Positions 22,441 through 35,818 of a DNA stretch of 64,000 bases are shown in pieces (the stretch's first letter is position 1; each line of letters opens with the position of its first letter). The stretch is taken from contig NC_085104.1 of NCBI RefSeq assembly GCF_963422355.1, positions 5,668,298 to 5,732,297 of the forward strand, written 5' to 3'. The notes beneath the pieces are model-generated. The model saw nothing but the letters and a program-made list of their open reading frames with translations, searched no databases and was not told where the DNA came from. The position numbers and the translations under genes were made by a program. Origin of the DNA: Corticium candelabrum (lineage: Eukaryota; Porifera; Homoscleromorpha; Homosclerophorida; Plakinidae).

Positions 22441-22745
22441 CGTATCTAGGCTTCTAAAATAAGGAGAACTCTGTTTCATAATCTCTATTCTAAGAATTCA
22501 AGATAAAGTTAGCTCTAGTGCACTGGACCATCAGACTAGGAAATCACGTCAAACTCGCGAATTCACCGATAAAATTTGCATTAAATCTTTCGCAACTAGT
22601 ATTATGGCCGTAGTATCTAAGCTAACACACAGTCGAACGTCCTTGAAATGTCGTACAAGCCGAGTACGAAAGCTTGCCCTCTAAAATGGTGGCAAGTACG
22701 GGTACTACAGGAAACGCCTACTTCCCACCCCGCACGCACGATCTC
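22441..22745 (+). pseudogene. Inverted copy of the divergent promoter and MSYKP exon
   Basis: From CTTCTAAAATAAGGAGA through GACCATCAGACTA, AATCACG and CAGTCGAACGTCCTTGAA to ATGTCGTACAAGCCG at 22647. It matches the reverse complement of about 20640-20955. The plus-strand frame starts MSYKPSTK but shifts by one base before NGGKYGYY, so it is broken. The minus-strand exon at 22440 starts at the other side of this segment, so it looks like a bidirectional promoter. Confidence 0.5.
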
Positions 22746-22856
22746 TTTAAAGGTGCCCGCTCACGATTCACCGCGTACGCGCAGGCACACCCACGCAAAC
22801 TTGAAATCGTGCCACGATTTCAAGTTGTGTCATAACGAAGGGAACAAGGGAGCACC

Positions 22857-23039
22857 TTAAGCCTGGTTCACAATATTGACGCCGACGTCGACGTCGACCT
22901 CGACGTCGACAATAGAAATGAATCCTATTCCAGCGTCGACGTCGGCGTCAACATCAAAGGATGCCGCCGACGTCGAGGCGGTTTCTTTGAAGTTTGACGC
23001 TCAACTGAGCGTCGGCGTCATATTGTGAACCAGGCCTTA
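22857..23039. mobile_element. PIF/Harbinger-like MITE H2, 177 bp with TTA duplication
   Basis: The element 22860-23036 has ends AGCCTGGTTCACAATATT and AATATTGTGAACCAGGC (the right end differs by a base), flanked by TTA at 22857-22859 and 23037-23039. The interior is built from GACGTCGACG words in both orientations around ATCCTATTCCAGCG. Ends match H1 (7568-7741) but the interior repeat word differs. Confidence 0.72.
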
Positions 23040-23042
23040 GGG

Positions 23043-23380
23043 TGCTTAGTCTCGCGTAGCCAGACCCCTTTCCACCGCGTCATATATACTTCCGGGCGAA
23101 AAAAATGGGTCTGGTGAACAGCCTTTGATGTCGCTGTGCGCCCCGTAGCCAGAAATCGGCTATCTAAAGACCGGATTTGGTTTCCTAGACGTTTCACTAG
23201 AGACCAGATTGGTAAGCACGCAGTGCAATCCTATCTCAATTAGCTTCCTTTGCCTGTAGTCTTTGAGTTGTTCCTACGAAACAAGAGAAGCTAATTGAGA
23301 TAGGACTGCACTGGGGCATGACAATTTGGTCTTTAGTAAAGCGTTTAATTAATTAATAAACCAAAAATCCGGTCTTCCTA
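23043..23380. mobile_element. Foldback element, left half
   Basis: Starts AGTCTCGCGTAGCCAGACC and runs inward to an internal hairpin at about 23218-23312. There CAGTGCAATCCTATCTCAAT pairs with ATTGAGATAGGACTGCACTG around a loop of about 50 bp. The arm then runs outward and stops at about 23380. The complementary half-copy is at 6345-6625. Confidence 0.6.
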
Positions 23381-23381
23381 G

Positions 23382-23467
23382 CACGAACGCGAGTCGCCTA
23401 CGGATACCGTACAACTAGTTATTATTACTACTAGTTGTATGGTATCCGTAGGCGCCTCGCGTTCGTG
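23382..23467. repeat. Inverted repeat, arms of about 38 bp
   Basis: CACGAACGCGAG...CCGTACAACTAGT and ACTAGTTGTATGG...CTCGCGTTCGTG face each other across about 9 bp (TATTATTAC). The right arm is the start of repeat A copy 3, so the left arm is a short inverted duplicate of the repeat A end. Confidence 0.8.
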
Positions 23468-24019
23468 AGTAACACGTCCAACGGAGTTTTCAGACCGTAG
23501 CTAGACAATACGTTTTTGTTGAAACCCTAGCTGTCATGGAAGTAAACATGCAAACTTCCTAGTAGTCTAGATTACGTATCTAACTAGGCCTGGTGTAGGT
23601 AGTCGTCGTTTTGCGATCGTGATCAAGACAATTGAAATGTACAGTCCAGGTATGCACGCAGTTCGATTTCGTTGTAACGACAGTGGTATGATATTTACTG
23701 ACATAGAAATTGATATCAGCAAACATTGACTATCAACAGTGTTAGATGCAGCACAGTGTAGTAAAGGATTGATTGTAGAATGGGACGTGTGAATAGTTGA
23801 CTGTAGATGGCATTATCTCCTGAAGGTGTTTCTTGGTTGTCACACAATCCCTAGCTACAATACAAAAAAATGGGGCAATGGAACATGAAGCTTTTCGTCG
23901 CCGTTTGCTCACTTAAACGAATCGTTCTTAGACTCATCTGTAGTTGGACACGGAAACGATTTTTTAAGGTAGGTCCTATCATGAAACGTGGTCGTGGGGA
24001 GGAGAAATTTGAGATTTGT

Positions 24020-24092
<73 letters not shown>

Positions 24093-24178
24093 AAGAGCTC
24101 GGTGGAGAGCCATATAGGACCACGCCCCTTTCTGTTGTGCGACCCGGATTAGAAGCCTCGCTACGCTCGGCAATTATC
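23424..24178. repeat. Dispersed repeat A, copy 3, with (CA)n
   Basis: Conserved from ACTAGTTGTATGGTATCCGT to CTCGGCAATTATCTA; (CA)n at about 24022-24091. It abuts unit C just as copy 1 abuts unit A, so this repeat and the MFS gene duplicated together in A and C. The stretch CTACTGAAACGCCGAGTC is missing here. Confidence 0.75.
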
Positions 24179-24179
24179 T

Positions 24180-26355
24180 AAGTTTACTAAGAACTTGATT
24201 AAGTTATGTGAGAGGCTTCTTACCATGCTCTATTCATGCCTAGTCAACATACCTTTGAATCAAACAGCTAACTGCTGCGAGTCGATATCAAACGGGTTTA
24301 GCTAATATTACGAGCACGTGTCTGCACCGATATCAAGTGTTATAACTAGACCTTTTTTCACTACACGTTAGCGGAAACGGTTCGGCGGCTGTACGTGTGA
24401 GCTACTCAGCGGATGGAGGAGAGACGTGCTCTTCTGGGACACATCAGTGGCTTTCCAGCTGAAGATTACCATTCAGTAGAGTTGCTAGGGCAGGAACTCT
24501 TTCCTTCGTCTCCAGCCAGTGAACGAGGGAGTGGCCGCAGCAAAAGGTGCGCAGCTATTCTACTAACAAGCGGTAGTTTAGTGACAGGGTTGGCGGCTGG
24601 ATTTCAGATGGCAACCAGTTTTCTTATTCAACCCGTGTCTGCAACTTGTTCTCCTTATTGGTCTTCGTCTGCAGCGGTCTATGGAGCGTCAGCTCTAGCG
24701 GTGGGCTGGACTTTGAGCGGACCTCCAAGCGTTCTAATTCGAAAGGCAGGGTTACAGTTGTTTGCGGTTGTTTGCCTCATTTGTTGCACCAGTGCATTGT
24801 TGTTTGCGGGTACTTGTGTCTCGTTCTGCATTGGTGACACTTCTGGTGCTTGGCAAGTTTTATTCATTGGGTCATTTACTTTATTTGGATTTGGTGCTGA
24901 TTTGGCCATGAGAACAATGGGAGAAATGCTAGTGCATTGGTTTCCTCGCCGATCTGGTCTCTCAGGAGGTGTGTTTGATATGGGTATCAGTGTCGGATCA
25001 ATAGTATTTGGCCTTGTTTTGCTTGGATTCTCTCAGTTAGTTGATTCAGAGAGGCTTGGGGCTAACACCATGCTGTTTCTCACTGGTTTTATTGTATTTA
25101 CATTAATGGTGCTGTGGATACCATTCCTGGAGTATCCCCATGGTGATGTCTTTCCCAAGTTGCTTTCATATCAACAAGATACTTATGGCAGACTTATCAG
25201 TCAGTTGGCAACTAAACAAATGCTAATAATTTCATTTGGATTCTTTGCTAACGTGTTTACTGGGACAGCAGTCTTTTCTTCACTTGCCAGAATTTTATCT
25301 GCATTGTGGAAGAGCAAAGATCCTCCACTGATGCTGCTAACATTAGCTGTTTTTGGATCATGTACAATAGGACGACTGACCTGCCTTTGTTTGGGCGACT
25401 TCATTGGTCTAAAGAGAGCATGGTGGATTTCTTTAACGTCTCAAGCATTGGTTTTGTTCGTATTGCCATGGCTAATGGAAGGAGGTCCAGTTTGGACACA
25501 ATCTGCAGCTATCGTGACATTGTGCATGTACATGTTTGGATACCCTGCCGTGAAAACACTTGAAGTCGGTCTTACTTACCAAATAATGGGAAATAAGATT
25601 GGGTGTACAGCTTGTGGCGTGCTCAGTGTAATTGCTGGTCCAGCTGGTCTGTTAGGACCTATTGCTATCGAGCAGACTTACTCAGCTTTTGGCACCTATA
25701 AACCTTTCTTTATTGGAACTGCAGTAATCTTGTTGCTAGCATCTCTGTCTACAGCTTGTTTACATTCTCTTGAAACAACAAGTAATGCTCGTAGTTCTGG
25801 TAAGAAGTGAACTTATTTGAACATTTGAAGTAGTAAATTTAGTGATAAACAATGTATTCGGTAATGTTTTTAGAGGTTATTAGTGTTAGAAAACAGCATA
25901 CTGATTCTTTCTATACTGTTGGGTTGCTGTTCTGAAGGTTTCGATCTGATGGCTTGCTGTGCTAGATATTGTAAAGTAAACTCATTGAACTAGTTTTAGC
26001 AGATATCGAGCAATCAGCGAACTTGGCAACTCTGAGATCAGTGAAGTTTACAACATTTCTGGACTAGACGTTGTCTACTAACTTTCTGTTTTAGCCAGCA
26101 ACTTTGAAGACATACAAGCCATTGTCTTATGACACCCTCTATCATGGGCTGCATGCTGACACTTAATTAATTGCAGCAAGTCTCATGTTGTCTTCTGACA
26201 TTAGACGCTGTTGGTGCTGTCTCTCTTCTTTTAGTTAAAAGGCAATTTTTATTGGCAGGTGTGGAAATGACATAGGTAAGTTATGTCTATGTTGCAGGTT
26301 CTAAATTTATACAGTACACTGTCATTATATATATTGGAAAACTGACCTTGATTTT
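24180..26355 (+). repeat. Segmental duplication unit C
   Basis: Matches units A and B from TTTACTAAGAACTTGATTAA through the MFS gene and its 3' flank to GACCTTGATTT, where it stops abruptly. The empty target site of the LTR element (TTTTTATTGGCAGG) is at about 26245-26258. Confidence 0.85.
24413..25810 (+). CDS. MFS transporter copy C, 12 TM, intact
   Basis: 465 codons with no internal stop and no intron. Topology and motifs are as in copy B. Private differences are Phe for Val in TM7 (SFGFFANVF) and Cys for Tyr in TM8 (GSCTIGR); it shares Asp in VFDMG with copy A and Leu-Phe near residue 30 with B. Upstream DNA is conserved with A and B (GCGGAAACGGTTCGGCGG), so a shared promoter is likely. 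An MFS permease acts in the plasma or an organelle membrane; the substrate is not evident. Confidence 0.85.
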   Translation: MEERRALLGHISGFPAEDYHSVELLGQELFPSSPASERGSGRSKRCAAILLTSGSLVTGLAAGFQMATSFLIQPVSATCSPYWSSSAAVYGASALAVGWTLSGPPSVLIRKAGLQLFAVVCLICCTSALLFAGTCVSFCIGDTSGAWQVLFIGSFTLFGFGADLAMRTMGEMLVHWFPRRSGLSGGVFDMGISVGSIVFGLVLLGFSQLVDSERLGANTMLFLTGFIVFTLMVLWIPFLEYPHGDVFPKLLSYQQDTYGRLISQLATKQMLIISFGFFANVFTGTAVFSSLARILSALWKSKDPPLMLLTLAVFGSCTIGRLTCLCLGDFIGLKRAWWISLTSQALVLFVLPWLMEGGPVWTQSAAIVTLCMYMFGYPAVKTLEVGLTYQIMGNKIGCTACGVLSVIAGPAGLLGPIAIEQTYSAFGTYKPFFIGTAVILLLASLSTACLHSLETTSNARSSGKK

Positions 26356-26367
26356 ACTACACTATAC

Positions 26368-26655
26368 AGGGACGTAGCCACTGGTCTGGTTGATCCGGTT
26401 TCAACTGGACTTTTCAGTATTTGTAGCTTCACCAACAGACCATTCCCGGCAACTTCCGGAATAGGGCATAGCTGATGAAATAATTTTTTACTTAATCACT
26501 ATAGGACAGTCTCATATCAAGTGCCTGCAGCTCCACAGATCTGAACGCGTATGCAGCTTGTGGACTTGTTCATTCTGGTTTCAGAATAGCATATAGTAAG
26601 TGGAACCAGATGGTGTTGCTTCTCAGTCACCTCCCTCTAATGCCTCATCAGCCTA
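26368..26655. other. Start of a CAGGG-type element, otherwise no gene
   Basis: CAGGGACGTAGCCACTGGTC at 26368 resembles CAGGGGCGTAGCGTCCAGTC, the left end of the element at 56236. No matching right end was seen nearby, so this is probably a fragment. Confidence 0.3.
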
Positions 26656-26840
26656 TGAACTTTTTGTTTCCTACGAGACCCTTCTGGGAGTCTATAGAAT
26701 TAACCGTGTGCTGCATCGTACACTGCACAGACCCAATGCACAAACTCTTTGTTTCCTAGGAAAACCTTCTGGGAGTCTAAGAATTAACTCTGTAATATAT
26801 CTTACTCTGCATAGCTATCTAGATACCCAATGCATGGTGT
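26656..26840. repeat. Tandem duplication, two units of about 95 bp
   Basis: Unit 1 (AACTTTTTGTTTCCTACGAG...CTTCTGGGAGTCTA) is followed directly by unit 2 (AACTCTTTGTTTCCTAGGAA...CTTCTGGGAGTCTA), each ending near ACCCAATGCA. An open frame at 26600-26998 spans both, but it resembles nothing and is probably chance. Confidence 0.65.
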
Positions 26841-26998
26841 TATGGCTGGTCGCCTTTTCACTACGACATGATGACGCTCAAGACGTTGCATTCTGTCACT
26901 ATCTGCACATGCCCGTCTGTGCTTGCTTGCTAATATTTAACCAGACCACTTCCAAACTGCCGGCTACTGCCCTGATAGTATTTAATTGGTTAGGTTAA

Positions 26999-28060
26999 AT
27001 GCAGATTCTTGACTACGTTGCAGACTCGTGCCCCATTTGTGCATTGTAAATACATCAATGGCAATTTATTAATTAATATTGGCATAGAGATCAGTACAGT
27101 ATCTGGGTCTGAGATAAAAGAACACATTAATTAAAGTCTGATTCTGTGCCATGCAGTAGCATCATTTATTATTGAAACAACATAAACTTACAAGGGTGCC
27201 CAAAGCTTTAGCCACCAAGGACCGCAAAACTTTAAGTTGTCTAGCTAGAGTCACGTCTTCTTACCGCCTTCTTATCCGAAACCCTAGATCAGCCCCGGCG
27301 AAACGGCTACGGCGCTACGGCCATGGCCGTAGCACTTTTTGAAGGTTCATTTCTATTTTTGGTTGCAAGAACAATTATATTTCTTTGCCCTTCGAGCTCT
27401 CGGTCTTGTGAATTTTTTTGGGGCCCACTTTCTTCAGTACCCGGATAAACGTCACGTATATCTTGTAATCTGCACGTGACGTTGGCAGAAGGAACGTGAC
27501 ATGATTGTATTGTTGTTTGGGTTCGTTGACTACTGCGCACCTTGCGACGCCACACCATTGACGTTGCTGAAGCGGTAGCTGCGTCGTAATTTTCGAACTT
27601 GGGGGCCATCAAAGCACATACGCACAAAGTAGCTATAGCAGGTAGGCTAGACGTTTCATCTACCTTACGTTGTGATAACTTATTTTTCTTAGTTCATAAT
27701 TCAGCAGAAATCCGCGTCAGTGCACTTGCACCGCAAAAGGAGCTGTTCCAACTTTCAGCTGTTCAACCAGAGACCTCTTCAAACTGGTGTACACGTAATA
27801 CAGCTAGCTATCTATTAAAATATGCAGACTACTAGTAGCTAGACTACGGTACGTATAGTCACGTAGACATAGATTAACTTTTTAGTTCTTCAGGAACATT
27901 GCATGGGCTTACACGTAATCTATACCTTACATTGTATATCTATAGTAAACATGCTTTCTAAGTATAAAGTTTATAATAAACTCTGTCAAGCATTTTTGCT
28001 GTTCTGCTGAATACTGGCAGACAGACTGTGCTGTCTCTTTATCTTTTGTATTTGCTTCGG
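26999..28060. other. No supported gene
   Basis: A minus-strand open frame starting MAPKFENYDAATASATSMV (from about 27606) is hydrophilic and of unknown relation. No splice context was convincing. Otherwise AT-rich DNA without structure that I can name. Confidence 0.3.
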
Positions 28061-28062
28061 CG

Positions 28063-28740
28063 TCACATACCTACTAACAGAAGGAGTTGTTTGAGTTGAT
28101 CTCCTACTATTAAACACACTGGGGCGGCCAGGTTTGCAGGAACAGAGCTTGAATTTTTCATGTGTTTTTGTCTGCTGAGGGCTGTAGGCTGCACCCGAAT
28201 TCTTTGCCTGTGCTTTGTTATCCCTGTATGACTGCCAAAAGTGTGTAATGCTGAAACCAAACGCTGCTGCTTGGTCGGTGGATGTGTTGATTTTCCTCGA
28301 CATTTCCAGTAGTTTTCACAAAACTTTTTAACAGCTGTCAGATACCCATCATTATTTGTCATGTTGGGGGCAAGTCCAGTTTCTAGGTCAACCATGACTT
28401 CATTGAGACTTGTTTTGACTGTCTCGATTGTCTGATTCTTGTCTTCACCACTACTGGGTATTTCAGTCTCCTTCATGGTTGTTTTCTGCCTTTTCTGTTG
28501 GAACAGATCATCGTCCAGCATGGCTGATTCTTTGAAAGAATGCCGTATGTCTTCATTATGCCATTGAATATCAACAGAGAGGGACTGCAAGTACTCTTCA
28601 TCTGACTTTTGGTGAAGACTGCTATAGAAGCTAATGGGTTGGCAATCTTTTCCAAGAGCTACGCCTGCAAGGAGCTGGCGTCCTTTTGGGGAATCAGTTG
28701 GAATCTTGTTGAATCTTTGGGGAATCAGTTGGAAACGACA
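28063..28740 (-). pseudogene. Mutator-like (MULE) transposase C-terminus, fragment
   Basis: The open minus-strand frame ends with a pattern known from animal transposases of the MULE/SWIM type: ALHTFGSHTG, then RIRVQPTALSRQK, followed by a low-complexity tail. Upstream it is acidic and hydrophilic (KFCENYWKCRGKS). The DDE core and the SWIM finger that should precede it are absent: the frame runs into a (GACA)-rich satellite at 28743. No start codon is convincing. The family assignment rests on the VQPTA.SR pattern and is moderate. Confidence 0.45.
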
Positions 28741-28779
28741 CAACCAGTTGGTATGACGTGTTAATGGGAGAGTTTAGGG

Positions 28780-29187
28780 GATAGCAGCATGTACAGACAA
28801 GTGGGCAAATGGTTGGACTTGATAGACAGACAGAGGGAAAGAGACGGATGATGGGAAGTTGATTGGATGGAAGGGAAGGCGTGTAGACAGATGGAGAATC
28901 AAAGATGTTTGGATGGATGGACAGACAGATGGATAGACAGACAGACAGATAGATGGACAGACGGACAGGCAGACAGACAGATGGAGAATCAAAGTGACTA
29001 GCCTCCACCCTGTTCTGACTCTACTTAACTGTCTGTACAGCATGACGTAACTTCCACGTACGGATGGGACGGACAAAATGGCACTTATCTATAGATGTTT
29101 GGATGGATGGATAGACAATGGACAGACAGACAGATGGAGAGAAGGACAGACAGAGAGATATAGACATACATACATACAGACAGATGC

Positions 29188-29219
<32 letters not shown>

Positions 29220-29555
29220 TGGACAGACTTACAGACAGACAGACAATGGACAAACAAGTAGACAAACAGACAGAAAGATGGACAGACAGATAGACAGATG
29301 GACATACAGACAGACAAATGGACAGACAAGTAGACAAACAGACAAAAAGATGGACAAACAATACACAGACAGGAGAGAGAGAGGACAGACAGAGAGATGG
29401 ACATACAAACAGACAGATGAACAGACAGACAGACAAACAATGGACTGACAAGTAGACAAACAGACAAAAAGATGGACAAACAATGGACAGACAGACAGAA
29501 AGATGGACATACAAACAGACTGATGGACAGACAGACAGACAGACAGTTGATTGGC
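28780..29555. repeat. GACA/CAGA-rich satellite
   Basis: Imperfect tetranucleotide DNA dominated by GACAGACA with GATG and AAAC interruptions. It forms loose higher units of about 60-70 bp (GACAAGTAGACAAACAGACA, GATGGACAGACAG). The long open frames here are repeat artefacts. Confidence 0.85.
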
Positions 29556-29780
29556 TGACAGATTCATGAATGAAAGAAGACACTAATCCTGTACAATCCC
29601 TCCATCCCGCCACAGTAAAGATCTACATTTTGTATTTGTTTCAGTTGCTGTCAGACCGTCTGTTCGTGCTTCTACCAACTTGGTTCAAGCACAGGACACG
29701 AAGACGCCAAATTTTCGTGAGAATCACTCTTGTGTGTTGCTTGGCTAAATATCAGTAATGAGAACTTGTCTCTTGTGTCA

Positions 29781-29890
29781 GTTGGAGTTGTAAAGGAAGG
29801 GATGACGTCTCTATCAGCCCAGTCAGACAACAAAGGAACATCAAATTTGACTGTTAGTGGGCAGATACTCACACCAACAAAACCGATAGG
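29781..29890 (+). CDS. Candidate exon, unknown
   Basis: An acceptor (CTCTTGTGTCAG) precedes an open segment reading VGVVKEGMTSLSAQSDNKG and then TSNLTVSGQILTPTKPI, followed by the donor GTGAGG. Composition looks coding. The donor leads straight into a (GT)n tract. No partner exon is certain. Confidence 0.25.
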
Positions 29891-29892
29891 TG

Positions 29893-29894
<2 letters not shown>

Positions 29895-29948
<54 letters not shown>

Positions 29949-29990
29949 TGTCTGTCTGTCTGTGTGTCTGTCTGTCTGTCTGTCTGTCAA
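29895..29990. repeat. (GT)n(GTCT)n microsatellite
   Basis: About 25 GT units followed by about 11 GTCT/GTGT tetramers. Same word composition as the array starting at 30986 on the other side of the non-LTR fragment. Confidence 0.9.
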
Positions 29991-30091
29991 TCCTCATATA
30001 TTTCAAACATGAACACTACTACAGGCTAATGAAGAGAAGGTGAGTTTAAGCAGGCTCTATGCGGCCACTACAACTATACTGCTATCTATAC

Positions 30092-30940
30092 CTAATGTAT
30101 GTAAAATTGTGTGACAAAGTCATCTACAGTGTTACAACTATTAAAGGTAAGAATAGAAATTTTTTTTGCTATTGTCTTTGCATTGCACCGCTGTAGTGTT
30201 ATTGAAAACCGCTTTCGCCAAAAGCACATAAACTCATTGCAGTTATTGTTGCCAGCATCATCACATGATCGGCGAGATAGTTCCTGTAGATACTTTGTGG
30301 CTTCTTCACCCCAGCGACCAAAGTGTTCCATGACGAGGGGAACAAATCTCATTGAAGACATTCCAGCGAGCTTTAGCTCACTGTATTTTTTTGTCTTCCT
30401 GTCCTCTCTTCTTGCTGCTGCTGCCCCGTCTTTCTCAGCAGCCTGACTCACAATGTCCGATGCCCATGGATGTGAAAGGGCTACATCTAGTTCTACATTG
30501 GCACCAGAGCCAACATCAAAGACAGCGATGTCCGGTCTGTTGTTGCTATCATTGTATCTGTCCCTCGGTTCCTTTTTGTGGTGAATCTGCAGCTGCCGCA
30601 AACAGTCATCCCATTCACTTACTATCGAATCGTGTGACCAAACAGGCCCACCACCCTTCTTACAAGTCAGCAAGTGGTATCCCATTTCGTCTAATGCAGT
30701 TCCACAATCACACTGCTCAATCCATCTGACAGCCGGCAAAGATAGACCCAATCTCAGCAAACACGCCAAACGGAATTCGTAAGGTGAGAGTGCGAATTTT
30801 GCTGATTCTGGAATCGTGTTAAGCCAGGAGCCAGCACCTTTTCCCTGGGCGAAGCAGTGTTTTCTACCATGTGGGCAGTAGCAAAAGACATGTGTTGACG
30901 AGTTAATTTTTGTTGTAGTCTCTTAGTGTCCTCTAGCAAG
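30092..30940 (-). pseudogene. Non-LTR retrotransposon C-terminus (CCHC plus restriction-like endonuclease)
   Basis: The minus-strand frame is open from about 30935 to 30092. It reads WLNTIP, ALSPYEFRLACLLRLG, then a CCHC knuckle CDCGTALDEMGYHLLTC, then a PD-(D/E)xK-type nuclease: RPDIAVFDVG..., VELDVALSHPW, and Lys-Lys-Tyr in RKTKKYSELKL, and finally FVPLVMEHFGRWG. This order (knuckle then RPD...ELDV) is the C-terminal end of R2/CRE-type retrotransposons, where the nuclease nicks the target for target-primed reverse transcription. The reverse-transcriptase domain is missing because a (TG)n array cuts the 5' side. No stop within the surviving domain. Confidence 0.75.
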
Positions 30941-30985
30941 TCAGTAAAAATCTTGCCAGGAGGAATTGCTCGAAGTAACTCGGAT

Positions 30986-31009
30986 CTGTCTGTCTGTCTG
31001 TCTGTCTGT
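30986..31009. repeat. (TCTG)n tract
   Basis: Six TCTG units, followed by TGTCTTCCTGTT and the long TG tract. Confidence 0.9.
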
Positions 31010-31015
31010 GTCTTC

Positions 31016-35818
<4,803 letters not shown>

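Noticed and set aside
29021-29613. Long minus-strand frames rich in SVCLSVCLS
   Set aside because: Translation of the GACA-rich satellite; frames overlap each other and have no domain content.
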